DNA from: Streptomyces sp. DG2A-72
GTDB taxonomy: Bacteria; Actinomycetota; Actinomycetes; Streptomycetales; Streptomycetaceae
DNA: 64,000 bases
Direction: 5' to 3'
Assembly: GCF_030499575.1 (NCBI RefSeq)
Contig: NZ_JASTLC010000001.1
Coordinates: 4,550,001-4,614,000 of the forward strand
Shown here: positions 62,104-64,000 of the stretch, piece by piece
Layout: each line of letters begins with the position of its first letter
Position numbering within the stretch: the first letter of the stretch is position 1
The notes under the pieces: generated by a model
Told to the model about the DNA's origin: nothing
Seen by the model: the letters and a program-made list of their open reading frames with translations, nothing else
Database searches by the model: none
Made by a program: the position numbers and the translations under genes

Positions 62104-62865
62104 TTACTTCTTCTTGCCCTGGTTCTTGACCGCCTCGATCGCCGCCGCAGCCGCCTCAGGGTCGAGGTAGGTGCCGCCGGGGTTGAGGGGCTTGAAGTCG
62201 GAGTCCAGCTCGTAGGAGAGCGGGATGCCCGTCGGGATGTTGAGGCCCGCGATGTCCGCGTCGGAGATGCCGTCGAGGTGCTTGACGAGGGCGCGCAGCG
62301 AGTTGCCGTGGGCCGCGACCAGGACCGTACTCCCGGTGAGGAGGTCCGGGACGATGCCGTCGAACCAGTACGGGAGCATGCGGACGACGACGTCCTTGAG
62401 GCACTCCGTCTGCGGGCGCAGCTCCGGCGGGAGCGTGGCGTAGCGCGGGTCGGAGAACTGGGAGTACTCGGCGTCGCGGTCCAGCGGCGGCGGCGGCGTG
62501 TCGTACGAGCGGCGCCACAGCATGAACTGCTCCTCGCCGAACTCGGCGAGCGTCTGCGCCTTGTCCTTGCCCTGGAGGGCGCCGTAGTGACGCTCGTTCA
62601 GGCGCCAGGTGCGGTGGACCGGGATCCACAGGCGGTCGGCGGCCTCCAGCGCGAGCTGCGCGGTGCGGATCGCGCGCTTCTGGAGGGACGTGTGCACGAC
62701 GTCGGGCAGCAGACCGGCGTCCTTGAGCAGCTCACCGCCGCGGACTGCCTCCTTCTCGCCCTTCTCGTTGAGGTTGACGTCCACCCAGCCGGTGAACAGG
62801 TTCTTCGCGTTCCATTCGCTCTCGCCGTGGCGGAGGAGGATCAGCTTGTACGGTGCGTCGGCCAT
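62104..62865 (-). CDS. gpmA: 2,3-bisphosphoglycerate-dependent phosphoglycerate mutase
   Basis: A 253-residue glycolytic enzyme. The phospho-His is in [20 protein letters not shown], the second His in [20 protein letters not shown], and the conserved [20 protein letters not shown] and [20 protein letters not shown] lie between. The C-terminus is Ala/Lys-rich ([15 protein letters not shown]). It interconverts 3- and 2-phosphoglycerate. ATG at 62,863-62,865. Single gene with its own terminator side. Confidence 0.97.
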   Translation of the reverse strand: MADAPYKLILLRHGESEWNAKNLFTGWVDVNLNEKGEKEAVRGGELLKDAGLLPDVVHTSLQKRAIRTAQLALEAADRLWIPVHRTWRLNERHYGALQGKDKAQTLAEFGEEQFMLWRRSYDTPPPPLDRDAEYSQFSDPRYATLPPELRPQTECLKDVVVRMLPYWFDGIVPDLLTGSTVLVAAHGNSLRALVKHLDGISDADIAGLNIPTGIPLSYELDSDFKPLNPGGTYLDPEAAAAAIEAVKNQGKKK

Positions 62866-63026
62866 GCGTCCGAGCGTAATCGAAGGCTTTGATCGCTTGT
62901 GCGTCCGCCCGAAGAGCGGACGGTTGACGGGATCTGTTAATTCAGTGGCCCCGCGCGACAGCGTCCTCGTAAGTTGTGCTCACCGCCTGAGCCGCTTACA
63001 GCCAGCTGACTGCCGTGGGGGACCCG

Positions 63027-64000
63027 ATGTCGCTCGCCTCTCTGAGACGCGCCGCCCGAGAAACCGTTTCCGGACTCCCCCGCGAGTTCTGGTGGCTGTG
63101 GACCAGCACCCTCGTCAACCGGCTCGGCGGCTTCGTCGCCACCTTCATGGCGCTGTACCTCACGCTCGACCGCGGCTACTCCGCCTCGTACGCCGGCCTG
63201 GTCGCCGCGCTCCACGGGCTCGGCGGAGTCGTCTCCTCCGTCGGCGCGGGCGTGCTGACGGACCGGCTCGGGCGGCGGCCGACGCTGCTCGTGGCGCAGG
63301 CGTCCACGGCCGTCTCCGTCGCGCTGCTGGGGTTCATGCACCACCCCCTCGCCATCGCCGCCGTCGCCTTCCTGGTCGGCATGGCCAGCAACGCCTCCCG
63401 GCCCGCCGTGCAGGCGATGATGGCCGACATCGTCCGCCCCGAGGACCGCGTCCGGGCCTTCTCCCTCAACTACTGGGCGATCAACCTCGGGTTCGCCGTC
63501 TCCTCCATGGCGGCCGGCTTCATCGCCGAGTTCAGCTACCTCGCCGGCTTCCTCATCGAGGCGGGCATGACCATGATCTGCGCCATCGTGGTCTTCCTGA
63601 AGCTGCCGGAGTCCCGCCCCGAACGCACCGCGGCCGAGAAGGCGGCGGACGACACCGGCCTCGGCACGGTCCTGCGCGACGGCCGCTTCATGGGCGTCGT
63701 CGGCCTGTCCTTCCTGGTCGCCCTGATCTTCCAGCAGGGCATGGTGGGCCTGCCGGTGGCGATGGGCGAGGCCGGCTTCACCCCGGCCGACTACGGCCTG
63801 GCCATCGCCGTCAACGGCGTCCTGATCGTCGTCCTCCAGATCCCGGTCACCCGCTACATCGAACACCGGGACCCCGGACGCCTGCTCGTGATCTCCGCCC
63901 TCCTCGCCGGCTACGGCTTCGGCCTCACCGCCTTCGCCGGCTCGGTCGGCGTCTTCGCCCTCACCGTCTGCGTCTGGACCCTCGCCGAGATCGTCAACGC
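63027..64000 (+). CDS. MFS transporter, 3' end outside the window
   Basis: The first 324 residues of a major-facilitator protein. A soluble start (SLASLRRAARETVSGLPREF) precedes segment 1 (WWLWTSTLVNRLGGFVATFM), and the classic motif between segments 2 and 3 is LTDRLGRRPTLLVAQASTAV. Segments up to number 9 or 10 are seen (LLVISALLAGYGFGLTAFAG). It is of the small-solute or drug exporter type; the substrate is not visible. ATG at 63,027 after GGGGGACCCG. It is divergent from gpmA with 161 bases between. Confidence 0.92.
   Translation, partial: MSLASLRRAARETVSGLPREFWWLWTSTLVNRLGGFVATFMALYLTLDRGYSASYAGLVAALHGLGGVVSSVGAGVLTDRLGRRPTLLVAQASTAVSVALLGFMHHPLAIAAVAFLVGMASNASRPAVQAMMADIVRPEDRVRAFSLNYWAINLGFAVSSMAAGFIAEFSYLAGFLIEAGMTMICAIVVFLKLPESRPERTAAEKAADDTGLGTVLRDGRFMGVVGLSFLVALIFQQGMVGLPVAMGEAGFTPADYGLAIAVNGVLIVVLQIPVTRYIEHRDPGRLLVISALLAGYGFGLTAFAGSVGVFALTVCVWTLAEIVN

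Overview
The window is about 70% G+C actinobacterial chromosome and is almost certainly Streptomyces. The codon use, the many GTG starts, MsiK, CarD, the PhoP/PhoR/PhoU block and the gene order all fit. From memory, both flanks match the Streptomyces coelicolor core around SCO4209-SCO4279: terD and the SoxR-type oxidoreductase on the left, and msiK, rlmB, cysS, ispF, ispD, carD, phoP, phoR, phoU, a nickel-binding protein and gpmA on the right. I could not run an alignment.

Left flank (1-16,490): an ECF sigma factor cut by the window edge, an ArfB-like ribosome-rescue hydrolase, terD, a membrane protein, an M1-type metallopeptidase lipoprotein, Ku, an NTF2-like protein with a convergent HTH/MmyB-type regulator, a pentapeptide-repeat protein, an FAD oxidoreductase and a quinone-oxidoreductase-like enzyme behind a SoxR-like box. 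An MFS pseudogene, a frameshifted FAD oxidoreductase and an aminoglycoside/hydroxyurea phosphotransferase-like kinase follow. Then come a GNAT remnant, a divergent TetR regulator and peroxiredoxin pair with two matching operators, and tRNA-Thr(TGT).

Accessory island (about 16,490-30,900): it starts directly at the 3' end of tRNA-Thr and is full of decayed mobile-element genes. These are a DUF2637/SpdB-like protein, a second Ku with a shifted tail, a WD40 protein, a TnsA-like remnant, an intact IS5-family element inside another gene remnant, and a membrane-anchored receiver protein. After an intact LysR / SnoaL-like / MFS / BBE-type FAD oxidoreductase group there are conjugation remnants: a lytic transglycosylase-NlpC/P60 protein, a replication-relaxation protein and a truncated type IV secretion ATPase that stops at a large palindrome. 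In S. coelicolor the interval between the msiK and SCO4266 orthologues holds, as I recall, a contractile injection system; none is visible here.

Secreted-protein and acyl-chain region (30,900-40,600): nine small signal-peptide proteins of four families, plus one dead copy, lie in 5.5 kb. They are followed by a compact operon of a wax-ester-synthase/DGAT-like acyltransferase, an acyl carrier protein, a FabF-like ketosynthase and a second acyltransferase. Together they look like a surface-protein and lipid system that I do not recognise from the literature, and they are the strongest candidate for something undescribed.

Right flank (40,600-64,000): a P1B-4 metal ATPase with a divergent ArsR regulator, msiK, a nucleotidyltransferase, a DoxX protein, rlmB, cysS, ispF/ispD, carD, a lipoprotein, phoP/phoR, a PHO box, phoU, a 54-residue Cys-rich metallothionein-like peptide next to the nickel-binding protein, a VOC protein, a secreted protein, a leucine-rich-repeat-variant protein with a Cys-rich insert, a DHFR-domain protein, a hydrolase-fold protein lacking its catalytic Ser and His, gpmA and the start of an MFS transporter.
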